In this document: positions 1 through 10,643 of the stretch, piece by piece
Layout: each line of letters opens with the position of its first letter
Numbering within the stretch: position 1 is the first letter of the stretch
NCBI GenBank assembly: GCA_022376515.1
Contig: WTXI01000019.1
Location: forward strand, 124,001-188,000
DNA length: 64,000 nt
From: Lactifluus volemus
Taxonomy: Eukaryota; Basidiomycota; Agaricomycetes; Russulales; Russulaceae
Direction: 5' to 3'
Notes under the pieces: generated by a model
Told to the model about the DNA's origin: nothing
Databases searched by the model: none
The model's input: the letters and a program-made list of their open reading frames with translations, nothing else
Position numbers and translations under genes: made by a program

Positions 1-649
1 TGGTGCCTCGGGGGTCTCGCGGCCGTTCCCTAGCGTGAGTTGATGTGTCCCTTTTCCTGTGGCCAATAAGCGGGGACCTTCCGCGCTGACAATTGGATCT
101 CTCTAGTGGGCGGGAAGTCCCAAGAAGGGAAACATAGATTACTGTAATGGGAACGGGGCATTGGACTGACGCGCAGCGCGCAGAGGTTAATATGTTTTGT
201 GATCTTGAACTTGAGCGTGGTGGTTATTATCACGGTATTCCCTGTGTAATAAAGAAGGCGATGTATGATTGATCATGTTTACGAGCAACCAATGCTGATA
301 TTTATGCTCTCAACCGTTGGCCGACATCCCCATAGGTGTGGCTCGATTTATCCCAGGGCTTCATGCTCCTTTTTTTTTGGTTTGGATAATTGGCAGCCCT
401 CATGTACATCACCATCGGCACCGGCCACCCGCAATTCGCGAACTCGCCTCCTTAATTGCCACTGCTGGGAAGCACTCGCAAGCTGCCCATTTTCACTCTC
501 TGGCGGCTACTCCGGTTCCGACTATGCAACCACGGACTTTTGACTCAGATTTTAGATACGTTCAAGCGTGCCTGTGAACCCTGTTCAGAATCAGGGACCA
601 GATTGGTATTATTAAACCTGTAAGTCTTGCGGTAAGTGAGTGACCAAAG
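1..649. other. No gene recognised
   Basis: I see short open frames on both strands but none has a recognisable domain, a convincing splice structure or a match to another part of the window. Probably decayed intergenic DNA. Confidence 0.4.
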
Positions 650-965
650 GTCCGAATTCACGGATAGCGGCTCGGTCTCGGAGCCACTCTTCATTATGTA
701 TTGCAAGATGACAGGGTACCTACCTACATAGTAAGAAGGTCGAAGGATGGCTAACGAACTTATTTTTCTTATGCGTAACTCACTCGTTTTATGAAAGGAG
801 GAGCCGTGAAGGAATTACTGGAACGTACTTGGTCATCCAATTTCTTCTCAGACCCGGAAAAAAAATTGGGGCCCGGAGAAGATTGCGTTATGTGCAAAGT
901 TTGGGTTGCAGATCAAATAGGGCACTCTTTGGAGGACAATGACCCTTATCAGCTCGAGCGACAGA
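650..965 (+). pseudogene. Relic of DUF6535-family gene
   Basis: The stretch at 655-720 (gctcggtctcggagccactc and the following coding for MYCKMT) matches the exon-2 start of the gene copies at 22.8, 33.7 and 39.9 kb. After an internal deletion the frame at 800-870 reads ELLERTWSSNFFSDPEK, the same as the C-terminal helical domain of those copies (ELLERTWSSNFLS at 34.7 kb). Further short matches (DQIGH, SLEDN) follow up to about 950, each separated by deletions. Premature stops and missing membrane segments show it is dead. It lies about 21 kb from the array, so it is either an old dispersed copy or the remnant of a longer array. Confidence 0.75.
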
Positions 966-1567
966 GTTCCTGCGACGACACTACGAGCAGGAGGCCGTCA
1001 ACAAGATGCTCTACAGGGCACACCGGCCCGAGCATGTCCAAGCTCGCCGTGATCACTAAAGTACTAAAGGTTCAACACTTCGTAGTAACAATCGTAAAGC
1101 AGCGTAGGTACGAATCCCTTGGCTGGATAGGAGCACCGCGGGCTAGGTGAAGATCGATTCACCAGCCTCGCGTCTTATTTAGTGGTATGAAAGGCGATGG
1201 AAATGGACAACCAGGTTTCCATTATCGTGATTTCCCAAGGAAGTTGTATAATTGGAAACGTGGTAGACACGAGGCCCAGAGACGGCATCGCGTAAACGGT
1301 ATTCTACGGGCCATGTGTGCATAGAAGAAATGACTTGGTATCAATCGGTATTGAAGTTGGTTCATAGCTGTCGATCTGAAAAAAAAGGTGGTCAACCTGA
1401 ACCTTTTTCAATATTCTATCTAGTGCTTCCCACTTCATGCGAAACATACTCGAAAGATGAATCGCTCGATTAATTACCAAGATTAAACTTTAGGCACAAG
1501 TGACAATAGATCTCATAGGAGAGTGAAATTTTTAACAGTGAGAACACCCAGGCGAAATTTTTCCGTT
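966..1567. other. No gene recognised
   Basis: AT-richer sequence with several A and T runs and no open frame of note. No repeat partner elsewhere in the window was noticed. Confidence 0.4.
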
Positions 1568-2233
1568 TCACGTTTCGTCATGAAAGTTGCCGTCTAGCCA
1601 CGCACTTTCACTAGTTCGGACGGAGATGAGCCGGTTCAACCTAGGAGGGATGTCTGCCAGTGGTCCATACTCAAATTGGTGTGCAGCATGCGTCGGAAAT
1701 GACCCAGTGAACGCTTGGAAAGGAGATGATGGATCGGTTTTCCCGTCCGGAGTGCAATGCGCCGGAGAAGACGCACGTGACATGGGCGGAGAAGGGGTCG
1801 AGGGTGGCGGAGTGGACTTGGTTGAGCTGCTTGACGGAGAAATAGAACTGCGTGTTCCACCCGAGGGTGACGGAGCAGTTGCAAAGGGCGTGGTAAAAGG
1901 TGTGAAAGTATTAGTAGTCGACACCTTTCGCGGCGTTTCGAACCCAAGCCTGTGCTCTAGTCTATCACGTTCCTCCTGCGTGGCCCTAACCGCGGCAGGA
2001 TATCTCCTTTTTGGTGTACAGTGGTCAATGTGCTGTCCTCTAGATAAGATGATTAGGACCAACGTGTTTCGTTGCACTGATTGTTGGACGTACGCATCCG
2101 AGTCCTTGAAAACGAGTCCCTTTGGACAGGCAAAACAGAGCTCAAACGAAAGAGGACGAAGCAAACCCTCGTGATCGAGGTTTCTTCCATGGGTTGCAGA
2201 CGATTGATGCCTTCGCTTCGCCGACTCATTCAT
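1568..2233 (-). CDS. Possible hypothetical protein, Ser/Pro-rich
   Basis: A single open frame of 221 codons read from 2233 to 1568. The central part is rich in Ser, Thr and Pro (TKSTPPPSTPSPP) and the ends have no recognised motif. An overlapping frame of similar length runs on the other strand (1587-2174), so the choice of strand is uncertain. The minus frame is preferred because its composition resembles a disordered fungal protein. No intron signals are needed and no neighbour supports a function. It may be a chance frame. Confidence 0.25.
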   Translation of the reverse strand: MNESAKRRHQSSATHGRNLDHEGLLRPLSFELCFACPKGLVFKDSDAYVQQSVQRNTLVLIILSRGQHIDHCTPKRRYPAAVRATQEERDRLEHRLGFETPRKVSTTNTFTPFTTPFATAPSPSGGTRSSISPSSSSTKSTPPPSTPSPPMSRASSPAHCTPDGKTDPSSPFQAFTGSFPTHAAHQFEYGPLADIPPRLNRLISVRTSESAWLDGNFHDET

Positions 2234-2940
2234 CGGTGTGATCTTATCGCAATGACCAATATGGGTTGCAGTTTCCTTGGATGGAGAAGGACCGTTGCCA
2301 GTGTCCTATACAGAAAAAAAATTAGCTAACTAATTTCCAGAGATATAAGAAGACAGACAAACAAGTACGTCTCCATGATTGCTGTATGGTCTGATTCCCT
2401 GTGACCTTCCCATGACGGAGTAAGGCGCAGCCCTTTGCCGTGCAGTCGGGAGGATTTTTTTTCCGGACCTTACGAGTTCCCCGCAGAGTGGTTTCCTCGC
2501 AGGCAGTTTTGTCCGATTAGGTCGATCAGAAGGTGACGCAGCCTGTGCGACCTCGTCAACTACAGTTAGTACGTTACGAAAGCCAGCAGCACCGACGTTG
2601 AAGTAGCTTGGAGGATACTTCAGAGTGACGGTCCTGACATCAACGCAGCCCCGAGAAATTGAGGAAGGAATGACTTTGGGCATATTTTCAAAAGGTAAGT
2701 GAGTCGAATGGGGTGGTGGCTCCTGAGCGGAGGAGAAACGGGTGGGTAGGAATTCCAAGGCGCTGTACTTGTACCATTTGGGACAACCAGCCACAAATTG
2801 TCCGTACCATTGATTACAGGCGATAATAGGGCCGATACGAGGATGTACATTGTGGTTTTAGAAACCAGATCGACACTGTGGCTTGGTAGTGGTCCCGGCC
2901 CGGACCGGGGCCACCACAAGACGGGTGTGGCCAGCCACAT
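2234..2940. other. Intergenic, upstream of SET gene
   Basis: No supported gene. It holds a GC-rich imperfect inverted repeat at about 2888-2915 and a perfect 12-bp palindrome (gccacatgtggc) at about 2934-2945, directly before the SET start codon. Confidence 0.4.
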
Positions 2941-4380
2941 GTGGCCATGGCTTGTTCAACACCCCCTTCTAGTGAACCCCAAAACGCATTAGATTTCAAA
3001 GAATGGCTTGTTTCATACGGAGGATCTTTTCACCCAAATGCACGATACACGCCAGGTAGGTGCAAACCACCGACAGCGTTATACGAATCGCGGTGCCCAT
3101 TTCTTTTGCGCCTAGTTCCACAGGGGCTGTCGATAGTAGCCAGTGAAGCTATCGAACCCGATGCGACAATTGTAACTTGCCCCTTCCAGTTGATCATAAC
3201 ACCGCTCCAGTCAAAGATGGCTCTGTTGCCTTTGCTTCACGCGTCTAAACTCAAGCATTGGTCTGAACGACAATTGATGATCGTTTACATCTGCTTCCAC
3301 TGGATCGCAAGCCCAGACTCGGACACGTGAGGTAACCTTTCCATTGAATCACACCTACGAGCCAACGATCTCGCTCATGGCAGCTACGACACACTTATCC
3401 ATTCCCCATATCTCGCCACGCTTCCTTCCCAAGACCAACTTCGGACGCCCCTCCACTTCACGGCAGAGGAGCTCGACGCACTGAAGGGTACGAACCTTTA
3501 TGGTGCGACCATCGATCGCCATCGGGGATGGGAAGCGGAATGGAAACAATGTCGCACGGATATCTCAAAAGCCAAGGCTAATTGGGGGGAAGGACTCACC
3601 TGGTACGTCCCCCATTCCCATATCACCTCACTTCCATCGCAATGTTCCTCTAGGGAGCGTTACCTCACCGCCTCAACTTATTTGTCCTCTCGCGCATTCC
3701 CTTCAACCCTCCTCTTGGAATCTCCTTCCCTGGTCCAGAGTCCTGACTCGTACCCAATTCTCGTCCCTGGCGTCGACTCGCTCAATCATGCCCGCGCGCA
3801 ACCCGTTTCTTGGGTTGTTGACTTTCCACCTTTCGTCGAGGAATCCTACGGAAAGATATCGCTCGTAACACGCACCGCGATGAATGCAGGCGCCGAGATC
3901 TTCAATAACTATGGGGCGAAACCCAACTCGGAGCTACTGCTTGGGTATGGGTTCACGCTGCCGACCAACCCGGACGACACCATCGTACTGAAAATTGGCG
4001 GCGCGCCCGATGGTGGGCAACAACAACAGCAGCAGCAGCACGAGGTTGGCCGTGGCGCGCGTGGCGCGGCTAGCGTGTGGGATGCCATCGTGGATGCGGT
4101 CAAGTCAGCGGAAGACAAGGAAGTGCCGGAATGGCAGATCATCCTTGATAGCGCTGATACTTTGCGAGGGATGACAGAGTCGCTGTTGGCTCGCTTACCC
4201 CGCCCACCGGTGCCGGACGCGCTGCTGCGTACCGACGTGACAGAAATGATTGGCCACTATATAACGGGACAGGTAGATGTGTTACAGGATCTGGTAAGCT
4301 ACACGGATGAACGGGAGACAAGTGGGGTCTCAATGGCTCGCCGCGAGGGGGTCATTATTCAGCTGGATGAGGATAAGTAA
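2941..4380 (+). CDS. SET-domain lysine methyltransferase (Rubisco LSMT/SETD3-like)
   Basis: Predicted SAM-dependent protein lysine methyltransferase of the RKM/SETD3 type. Exons read as 2941-3055, 3116-3326, 3384-3602 and 3654-4380, giving 423 residues. The joins restore PQGLSIVAS after exon 1, HSPYLATLPSQDQLRTPLHF across exons 2-3 and LTWERYLTAS at exon 4. The C-terminal half of the SET fold is clear: DSLNHARAQ near residue 225 (the NH motif that contacts cofactor) and NNYGAKPNSELLLGYGF near 265. A short glutamine run (QQQQQQQ, about 4018-4040) lies after the SET core. The first intron is 60 nt and free of stops, so its retention would add 20 residues. A second ATG at 2947 could also serve as start. 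Substrate unknown; members of the family methylate ribosomal or actin-type targets. Confidence 0.88.
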
Positions 4381-4774
4381 TCAAAGTGAGGTGAAATAGG
4401 CTCTCGAGTTGAGTAGGTTCGGGTGGCGGTGTCGTGAGAAGTGTTGGTTTATAGGTTAGATCGTCGTCGTCGGGGTCTTGTCGGTACGATACAAGCGAAT
4501 GTCGCGGCTAAAAGAGCTCTGTTGCTGATGATCATGTCCACCAGTTGGTGTAACTCACAACAACTTGAAGTTGTGTATTTTAGACACCCGGCGGGATACG
4601 GTTGTCAAATATTGAGCCGACGCGACGGGTGTTCCTAGGTGGCGTTTCCCTCGAGCTTGTTTGCTGACTGAATCACGTTAAAACCAAACCGATGATGTCA
4701 AGTTTTTTTATCTCTTTCTCCCCCAACCACAATCTTTCTCCGGCTACCCCCCTCTAATTTAAAATAAAAATACA
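4381..4774. promoter_or_regulatory. Intergenic; probable thioesterase promoter
   Basis: No gene seen. The last 60 bases before the ATG at 4775 are strongly pyrimidine-rich (tctctttctcccccaacc), then AT-rich (taatttaaaataaaaatac), the usual look of a fungal core promoter and 5' UTR. Confidence 0.35.
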
Positions 4775-5600
4775 ATGGGCCTGCCCGTGGAAAAGAACGC
4801 GCTAGTCGACAAACGCATCGATGGCAATTTGCCACCAGAAGTCAAACAGACGATTCACAAGGTCCTCTCTCAGGTTATGAGTAAATCAACTCTGTTTGGG
4901 GCATCCATCGGTGAACGCGTCGTCATCACAGAGGCCTCAATAGTACCCAAGGCTGAAGAATCTAGTAAGACCGAGGTCCGCATCGTATGTGAAACGACCG
5001 TGCAAGAAGGTACGTGCTAACCGTCTTTTCTCTCTTGGTTTCCGAGAAAAAAAAAGTCAACTTCTGATCACGCTACAAAAAAACAACAGACATGCTTAAC
5101 CCAGGAGGAAGCCTGCATGGGGCCTGCGCAGCCTTCCTGGTTGACATGTATATCATTCTCGTCGCCTCGCCCTTTCCCTTTTGTCACTCACGACATGTGT
5201 TTTACAGCTGTACCACGCTCGTGTTCCTCGCTGCTGCACGTTTCCCAGGGGTCTCAGTATCGATGGACATCGTATATCATGCCCCCGCTGCTCCGTGAGA
5301 AACGTTGTTCCCCCTTCCCATTCTTTCTCAAACGTGCTAACGCCCCGTTTCATTCCATCTATCAGTGGCGCCAAACTACGGATAGTGAACACGGCTTTAA
5401 CCGTAGGCGCTCGTATCATGTCTGCTCGCACAGAGGTAAGTTTCAGATGATCCATCGTGAGGCAGAGAGAGTAAAACGCCTCGTCCTGATGTCATCATGA
5501 TTTTATCTAGATTTGGGACGATACAACGAAGCGGCTATGTGTTACAGGGATACACGTTAAGATGGAACCGTCTCTTCCAAAGAGCAAGCCAAAAATGTAG
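4775..5600 (+). CDS. Hotdog-fold acyl-CoA thioesterase (THEM2/ACOT13-like)
   Basis: Predicted thioesterase of the 4HBT hotdog family, which hydrolyses acyl-CoA. Exons 4775-5009, 5090-5147, 5208-5294, 5366-5435 and 5511-5600 give 179 residues. The joins produce the core [18 protein letters not shown] followed by [10 protein letters not shown]: the N..HG..D arrangement matches the active-site helix region of PaaI/THEM2 enzymes. Further on, [10 protein letters not shown] and [15 protein letters not shown] form the expected beta strands. The C-terminus ends in a basic PKSKPKM. All four introns are canonical GT-AG, 58-80 nt. It ends 81 bp from the end of the convergent ITPase gene. Length is close to that of fungal PaaI-like thioesterases. 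Confidence 0.87.
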
Positions 5601-5681
5601 CCCACGTGGATATATGCGTGTTTTTAGTACGAGGACTTGAGGGTGGCAAAACATCATCTAGTATTTCCACACGCGAAGCCA

Positions 5682-6603
5682 TCAGGATTCTTCCACGCTT
5701 GGTGTCTCTTGCGCTTGTAAATGCGCGCGAAGCTTCCGCAGCGCACGTCCCCGATGTGAAATCGCGTTCTTTCGTGTCCCTTCCATCTCCGCGTATCTGC
5801 AAATCGGGTGCCTTTCTCGTCAGTTGCGACATCCGTGAGCGCGGGTACACGCACGTCAGGCCCGTGTCCTCAGCCTCAAAGATCGGGTCCCACCCAAACT
5901 TGGGCGGCCCGCGCGCGGAAACGATTTTGCCCTCGGTACGGCCTTCGAACAGAATCGGCTCCGCGCCGGGTCCCGAGCTATACGCGAAAGTACAGAGTGC
6001 CCACGCGTCACGTGTCGAGAAGCCGTCCAGCATGCGATTGAGGCCTAAAAAGTAGTTTTGTTTTAGAATAACTTGCTTAAAGAAGGGGGTGGGGACGTGC
6101 CTTGGTGACCAAGCTCGCGAAGGAAGAATTTGATGAATGGACCTGGGAGACCGTTCATGGCTGCAAAGCACAACGCCGTATCTTCAGTGATGACCGGTCC
6201 ACCAATCTGTATAAAGAGAATCAGGCGTTTTTGGAAAGAGAACCAAAAAAAAAAAGAAAAAGAACCATTTCTGCTGCGCGTCGGCATTTCTCAATCGCTA
6301 CTTGCTGCGTAGTGCCCTGAATTTCCGGTACTTTTTTTGAAAAAAAGGTGATGATGATGATACCTCCCCTTCAGCAGAAAAAAGTATTATGCTGCTCACG
6401 GTCGAGATCGCACGACTCGATGTCGATGATGGGGCTACTACTATCACTAATGACACCCTCCGATAAGATTTCGCGAACTTCCTTGAGCTTCCCTGCGTTA
6501 CCGGTCACGAACACTAAAAAGTGGAGAATCCCTCTCGTGAGAGGTTCATATTTAGGAAGAAACACAGGAGAGAGGGGGAGGTACCAAGGCGTTTAGACGA
6601 CAT
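5682..6603 (-). CDS. HAM1: Inosine triphosphate pyrophosphatase (HAM1/ITPA)
   Basis: Hydrolyses ITP/XTP and other non-canonical purine nucleotides to monophosphates, keeping them out of DNA and RNA. Read 5' to 3' on the minus strand, exons are 6603-6585, 6513-6400, 6330-6266, 6206-6101, 6044-5855 and 5796-5682: 202 residues. Motifs in order: [12 protein letters not shown] (nucleotide loop), [24 protein letters not shown] (metal-binding acidic loop), LNGLPG-type turn (here [13 protein letters not shown]), KFGWDPIF and [11 protein letters not shown]. The fourth intron (6100-6045) begins with GC: the exon ends caag and the intron starts gcacgt; only this join keeps the frame into LNRMLDGF. The first exon is just 19 nt, coding MSSKRL. 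Confidence 0.93.
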
Positions 6604-7568
6604 TTGATTTTGAAGAAACTCTGCTCCAGCGCTCCGTTGTTATTGTCGTTGTCGTTGTTTGCAATTTTGACTAAAAAATGCGCAATGCACAAATAATTCA
6701 CTCTCATCTTATTGTAACGTCATTGACCCCCTCTGCTGTAATCCAGCCTCCGATTTGGTGCCAATGACTCCATACGTCCATTCATCGTGTCAATGTGGCC
6801 TCACCGATACATACGCAATTGATGTGGCGCTTTATAATTTCCCAAATCGATCACATGAGCCCTCTTGCGCCCTCGGTGTGCCCATAACATAAGCGCCAGG
6901 CAAGACATCGGGGGACTCCAGGTGGCACCAACTGGCAATCACCACAACTCGTGGCTTGTCAACTTTCGAACTGGGCGTTCATCATCTGTCGCCCCAAACC
7001 CTGGTCAAGTGCCACTTTCGGATCCTCATCAGCAGCCATACTAATATACGTTAAAGGGAATTCACAAAACAAGAAAAAAATTGCGATGTGGCTCCTAATG
7101 TTAAACGTGTGTGCAGTCCCTCACACATGACAATATGAAAACAACAACGAAAGGCCCCCCTCTCCAGATCCGGCTATCATTTCGGTAGCGGGAATTAAAA
7201 CACAAGATCGTCCACCCCATTTCCACGCCGCATATACAGCAGAGGACCTTGAACGGCGGACACGTGGTGTCAGGGCAACTCGTGTTGCAGCGCTTTCATA
7301 AAGCAGACAGGTGTAGGCGAGATGAAGAAAGGAAATGCGTCAATTGCGACACGCAGGTCAGATGCGCCTATTCAATATCATGTGCTCCGATTGCAAATTA
7401 CACCTTCACCCAGCCAGCGTTGCACCGGTTACATGTATTTAAACATTAAACACTGGATGCAACGCGTAAACAAGGCTGTCTGGCTTTTGCTTATTCTCTT
7501 CATCGCACTGTGAATAGAAGGTTGTGGGGAAATACCAACAGCATAGGAGAATGGATGTGTTTAGGGTG
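6604..7568. other. Intergenic, no gene seen
   Basis: Lies between the 5' end of HAM1 and the 3' end of the U5-40K gene. Short open frames are present but none shows splice structure or a motif. Confidence 0.45.
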
Positions 7569-8951
7569 CTAAAGCGCTCCGGGTTCAATCTCTCCTAGGA
7601 GCATAGTGCCGTCCTTGCTGGCGGTGAGGACTAGAACCAACAGTCAAAATTCATATATAATCGCACAGTGAATTTCTTACTGATAGGTTCCTTCGGATGG
7701 AAATCCACTGCCGTGACCGTGCCCTTGTGCCCAGGCAGCTAACCCGTTATGGTGTCAGATTGTGAGCCTTCGGCCCGAAAGACAGCACGACGCACCTTGT
7801 ACAAAATTTTTGAGCTTTCTACATCCCATATAGTGACGGTACGATCCGCGCCTCCGACAGCAACACGGCTGCCACCATCCTCCCGACTCCATGCCCCTCG
7901 GAGTAAGGTGTTCTCAAAACCAGCGGGCGCACCGGTCAACACCCGATGGACGCGGTTTGGCGAGGGTGCAAATGGCCGAATATCGTGAATGATAGTTTGT
8001 GACGAGAACGATGGCGAAAGAAGGTAGGAGCCATTTGGTGATATTGCGAGGCCAGTGGGCGTGTCCACGTGGCCACCCAGTACGGAAACTTTCTCCTGCT
8101 TTCGTAAATCTAGGACCTGGATATGACGTGAATGCTGCGTCGATGCATGGATAGGGGTGACAGGCGTACATGGATTCCGTTGTCGAGAGCGCCTGCGTAG
8201 ATAGTCGCGCCATCCTCACTCCAGGCTACGCAGGTGACGGGGCACCCGAGCTCGAATACTGCCACGGGGTCTTTTCCTCCTTCATCACCCCCCTCCCATA
8301 CGCGCACAGTGCCATCGTCGCTTGCAGTGGCGAGTAGTTCGACACCTGCGCCACCTGCAAGTGTCTTGTCAAGCGAGTTGATAATCTCTCGATGGGCACG
8401 TAGTTTGCGTACGCGCTGCCCGGTGGCCAGGTCAGTATATGCAAGTGTGTGATCTGCGGAGACACTGTAAAGGAGCGGAGAGAATAAAGACCACTGAAGG
8501 TCTAGCACGGGTGCCTTGTGAATTGTGGAAAGGAGGCTATAATTCGTATTTGGGGGGTATGTTCGCCATAATGCTAAGATGAAGTATCCTTCAGAGATGG
8601 GAACAATAGAAAGGAGACTCGGTGGTGACGCACAGATGCCCCTGTCTGATGAACAAGCTGCGATGTTTTGCCCAGTAGGGTCGAACCTACAGCTCAATAT
8701 TTCCGCCTGTGAAAGCGTGATGGACTAAAACTTTTAATGATATCGTTGCACATACTTACCGAATGTGCTCCAGACAGGCTAATTATGGGGGCTTCAAGGT
8801 TGCTGGTTCGCTTCACAGAACGAATAAGTGCTTTTTGTCTTTCGTCATTGGAGGACGAGATCGCCAGTTGCTGGTTGTTGGTTTCTGGCTCTGATGACCT
8901 CGCCCTTTTGATTAGGGTACCTTCTTCTTGTGGTGCAGCACGTTTTGCCAT
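7569..8951 (-). CDS. SNRNP40: U5 snRNP 40 kDa WD-repeat protein (SNRNP40/Prp8-binding)
   Basis: WD40 propeller protein of the U5 snRNP that associates with PRP8 in the spliceosome. Exons on the minus strand: 8951-8760, 8706-8634, 8573-8170, 8116-7796, 7738-7681, 7630-7569; 369 residues. It starts MAKRAAPQEEG with a basic RARSS segment, then WD repeats: SGAHSAEILSCRFDPTGQ, KAPVLDLQWS, LLATASDDGTVRVWEG, GDPVTCVAW-type (here CPVTCVAWSEDG), VAVGGADRTVTIWD and finally LPGHKGTVTAVDFHP with LTASKDGTMLLGEI at the C-terminus, which is the diagnostic end of this family. All introns are GT-AG and 49-66 nt. It is transcribed away from RRP7 with only 125 bp between the start codons. Confidence 0.9.
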
Positions 8952-9076
8952 ACTTTTAGTAACACCGTTGAGGTGGGAAAAGCCAGAGACAACTGACACG
9001 GACAAGTGTGACCAACGGTGGTCGAAATGAGTCATTACATAATCACATACCCTTCACCTTCACCTTCACCGTCCTG
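8952..9076. promoter_or_regulatory. Shared bidirectional promoter (SNRNP40 / RRP7)
   Basis: The 125 bp between two divergent start codons must hold both promoters or at least both 5' UTRs. It contains a tandem ttcacc repeat (cccttcaccttcaccttcac) just before the RRP7 ATG. No other element recognised. Confidence 0.5.
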
Positions 9077-10119
9077 ATGCCACCAAAATCCTCAGCTGGA
9101 ACTATATCAGGATTTACCCCTCTTCCAGTACTGTATGATCACGACACACGACATGTGTTATACATTCGAGCACATGTTAGTGCACCATCTGGAAATTCCA
9201 GGAAGAAGGAGTGGCCAGAAGGGCGCACGATGTTCATGGTGAATGTGCCACCAGATGCTACGGAACGCGAGATGGCACAACTCTTCAAATCATGTGGAAC
9301 TGTTGAAAAAGTCACCTTTGACGTGGATGGACCAAGCAAAGACTCCGAGGCGGAAGACACCACGGATGATGAGGATAGTGATTCTGAGAGCGATGCAGCA
9401 CCGAAACAGAGCAAGTCTATCACGAGCCGTCCAACGACTGATCAGAGGAATCAGCGACCAAAAGTTACCCCCCTTCCCGTCATTCCACTCCGCTCACTTC
9501 GCAGGACAGGTCATACCGCCCACATTCTTTTCTTAGACGCATCTTCTTGTACTCGTGCATTAGCTCTGGCGGGACCAGGTTCCAAACCGATTCCATGGCC
9601 AACAAATGGAGACAGCGAATGCCCTCGTGGTCTGGCTCATTACATCACCCGATACGAGGCGGCGCGACCTTCACTAGATGCTGTGCGTACCCACGCGGAC
9701 TCGGCAATAGCGCAGTTCGATTTCGACCTTGCGGCAAGCAAGGCCGCTCTTCGGCGCGAGTCCAAATATAAAAAGGGCGAAGCGATTGTGGACAAAGACG
9801 GATTTACGCTTGTCGTTCGTGGTGGAGCGTATGGCCAAGCAGTTGGTGGCGGCGTTGGCGTTGCAAGTCGAAAGTTTATGGACGGAAAGAGGAGTGAAGG
9901 GAGACGGAAAAGGCATAAGGAAGGGAAAGAGAAGTCTGCGTTCTATGCATTCCAAATTCACGAGAAGAAGCGGAATGGTGCGTGCTTCTCTACCATTTAT
10001 GTTATATTCCCATCCACTCACTTGAGATGACAGCTTTGCTGGAACTCAAAACCAAGTGGGAAGAGGATAAAGCAGCCGTCGCTAAACTCAAGGCGTCGAG
10101 AAAATACAAGAATTACTGA
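9077..10119 (+). CDS. RRP7: Ribosomal RNA-processing protein 7 (RRP7)
   Basis: Small-subunit processome component needed for 18S rRNA maturation. Two exons, 9077-9977 and 10034-10119, 328 residues. The N-terminal half carries an RRM-like region (RTMFMVNVPPDATEREMAQL near residue 50 and HTAHILFLDASS near 145) split by an acidic insert (DDEDSDSESDAA). The C-terminal RRP7 domain follows: KGEAIVDKDGFTLVVR near 235, then FYAFQIHEKKRN and, after the intron, ALLELKTKWEEDKAAVAKLK ending in KYKNY. The acceptor at 10033 is chosen over the nearer AG at 10026 because only it keeps the frame. MPPKSS at 9077 is taken as start although the frame is open upstream to 9008. Confidence 0.9.
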
Positions 10120-10331
10120 AAATGAGCCATTCGTTGCGGACGCAGCATGGCCCGCTTGATGATCATCATTCCATGTTTGATTTGATCTAAAAAGTCCGAT
10201 CGGAGATATATTCATTGTCCGACTACAAACAGAAACCCAGCGCCGCAAACCGGGCGACAAGAAAACGTTTGATCACCTGCCAGAGGTCATGATGCTTACT
10301 AAATCCTTGTCAGCTAATCCTACTAGTTATT

Positions 10332-10643
10332 CTACTTGGACCATTTACCGTTCGATTGAAGGTATTCCAGGGCTTGTACAGATGCCCCCTGCTTTGCAGA
10401 ACCTAACGAAGGACCGTGCCCGATCCCGATGTTCACCCCTCTGACTGTGATATGAGGGTGTGAAAAGGTGACAATTCATTAAAAGAAGAAAGTGGACCTA
10501 CAGACTGCAGTAACATGATATACCGGGCAGTGGCCTGGACCTTGTCTCATTGATATCCACATCAATTCCCCCGCCAGATTTCCACACCGCTGTCCTTGCA
10601 GATAGTTGTTCAGATCTCGGACGGGATCACGCGCCTCGGACAT
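10332..10643 (-). CDS. Small single dsRNA-binding-domain protein (copy 1)
   Basis: Exons 10643-10502 and 10444-10332 encode 84 residues, nearly all one double-stranded-RNA-binding motif. It opens MSEARDPVRDLNNYLQGQ (helix 1), continues with a GPGHCPVYHVTAV strand segment, and after a 57-nt intron ends GIGHGPSLGSAKQGASVQAL, the G.G.S..AK..A..AL signature of helix 2. The second exon (113 nt) has the same length and the same intron phase as the copy at 46.8 kb. No other domain is present. Function unknown; isolated dsRBDs bind RNA duplexes or mediate dimer formation, for example in RNA interference complexes (inference only). Confidence 0.72.

Noticed and set aside
1587..2174. Plus-strand open frame of 195 codons
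   Set aside because: It mirrors the minus-strand frame, has no start context or motif, and its Gly/Val-rich text looks like a complement of Ser/Pro-rich coding.
2888..2945. GC-rich inverted repeats before the SET gene as a terminator or origin
   Set aside because: Imperfect and short; no further evidence for such a role in a fungal nuclear genome.
5557..6171. Long minus-strand open frame of 204 codons over HAM1
   Set aside because: It reads through two introns of HAM1; only the spliced model gives the conserved motifs and C-terminus.
9139..9423. Minus-strand open frame inside RRP7
   Set aside because: It is the complement of the acidic Ser-rich insert of RRP7 and has no independent support.
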